From Dendrosporobacter quercicolus (GTDB taxonomy: Bacteria > Bacillota > Negativicutes > DSM-1736 > Dendrosporobacteraceae), in assembly GCF_900104455.1 (NCBI RefSeq), contig NZ_FNHB01000001.1, forward strand, positions 868,001 to 932,000: 64,000 nucleotides of DNA, given 5' to 3'. Position numbers and translations under genes: made by a program. Below the pieces are notes generated by a model. The model did no database searches. It was not told where the DNA came from and was given only the letters and a program-made list of their open reading frames with translations. The number at the start of each line of letters is the position of its first letter. Position 1 is the stretch's first letter. Positions 63,940-64,000 of this stretch are shown here, piece by piece.

Positions 63940-64000
63940 TCAGAGGGTTCTTTTCAAAAACCGCTCCGCCAAGTCGGGCCAGACCTCTGCCGGCAAACCG
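63940..64000 (-). CDS. C-terminal end of an unidentified minus-strand gene, cut by window edge
   Basis: A frame read on the minus strand from the window edge ends at a TGA at 63940-63942 and gives GLPAEVWPDLAERFLKRTL. The amphipathic composition and the terminator at 63853-63908, 31 nt downstream, suggest a real gene end. Nineteen or so residues are too few to name a family. Confidence 0.4.
   Translation of the reverse strand, partial: GLPAEVWPDLAERFLKRTL

Overview
The window reads as chromosomal DNA of an anaerobic bacterium of the Negativicutes, most likely near Sporomusaceae (Pelosinus, Sporomusa, Propionispora). This is an inference from gene content: succinate-to-propionate genes, Fhs/FolD/MTHFR with a transhydrogenase, siroheme decarboxylase, several L-lactate permeases, a 2-oxoacid:ferredoxin oxidoreductase, and Firmicutes-type signals (T-box, strong GGAGG ribosome sites, U-tract terminators). 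No phage, IS element, rRNA operon or CRISPR array is visible. Almost every gene up to about 48 kb is on the minus strand.

Layout. 0-6.7 kb: envelope and division block (minC fragment, mrdA, mreD, mreC, mreB, then radC, maf, a DUF4321 gene). 7-14.4 kb: propionate operon, read on the minus strand as CoA-transferase, split methylmalonyl-CoA mutase, MeaB, epimerase, MmdA, a 52-residue membrane subunit and a biotin carrier. The sodium-pump subunit MmdB is not in the window. The redox repressor gene rex lies just upstream of the operon's leader. 15.5-23.7 kb: O-antigen-ligase-like protein, folC, valS under a valine T-box, an exonuclease and two-subunit serine dehydratase. 23.8-29.7 kb: NfnAB-type transhydrogenase, MTHFR, fhs, folD. 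29.8-33.1 kb: UbiA/UbiD quinone pair and the Tat translocase. 33.2-43.9 kb: three L-lactate permeases, a FadR-type regulator, a polyprenyl synthase and a four-subunit 2-oxoacid:ferredoxin oxidoreductase. 44.2-45.2 kb: siroheme decarboxylase AhbA/AhbB. 45.2-55.6 kb: proteostasis block (tig, clpP, clpX, lonB, lon, engB), with a plus-strand pair (membrane protein plus reduced FtsH-like protease) between lonB and lon. 55.8-64 kb: tRNA-Gly, a radical SAM/SPASM enzyme coupled to a cysteine-rich CxP-repeat peptide, a KimA-like transporter, ZnuA with a Fur-family regulator, a CBS/CNNM membrane protein and an ArsR-type sensor.

The metabolic genes fit together. Lactate enters through the permeases. Carbon can leave as propionate through methylmalonyl-CoA. 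Reducing power is balanced by ferredoxin enzymes, Nfn and Rex. Menaquinone, heme and Tat genes imply membrane electron transport.

The best candidate for an undescribed system is the radical SAM/SPASM gene overlapping by 4 nt a 161-residue precursor-like protein with a 63-residue Cys-free acidic leader and 22 cysteines, mostly in CxP steps (56.07-57.83 kb). Next are the two-gene split FtsH-like protease (48.4-50.4 kb), a perfect 60-bp palindrome between lctP and the oxidoreductase operon, and a small family of dispersed palindromic repeats.
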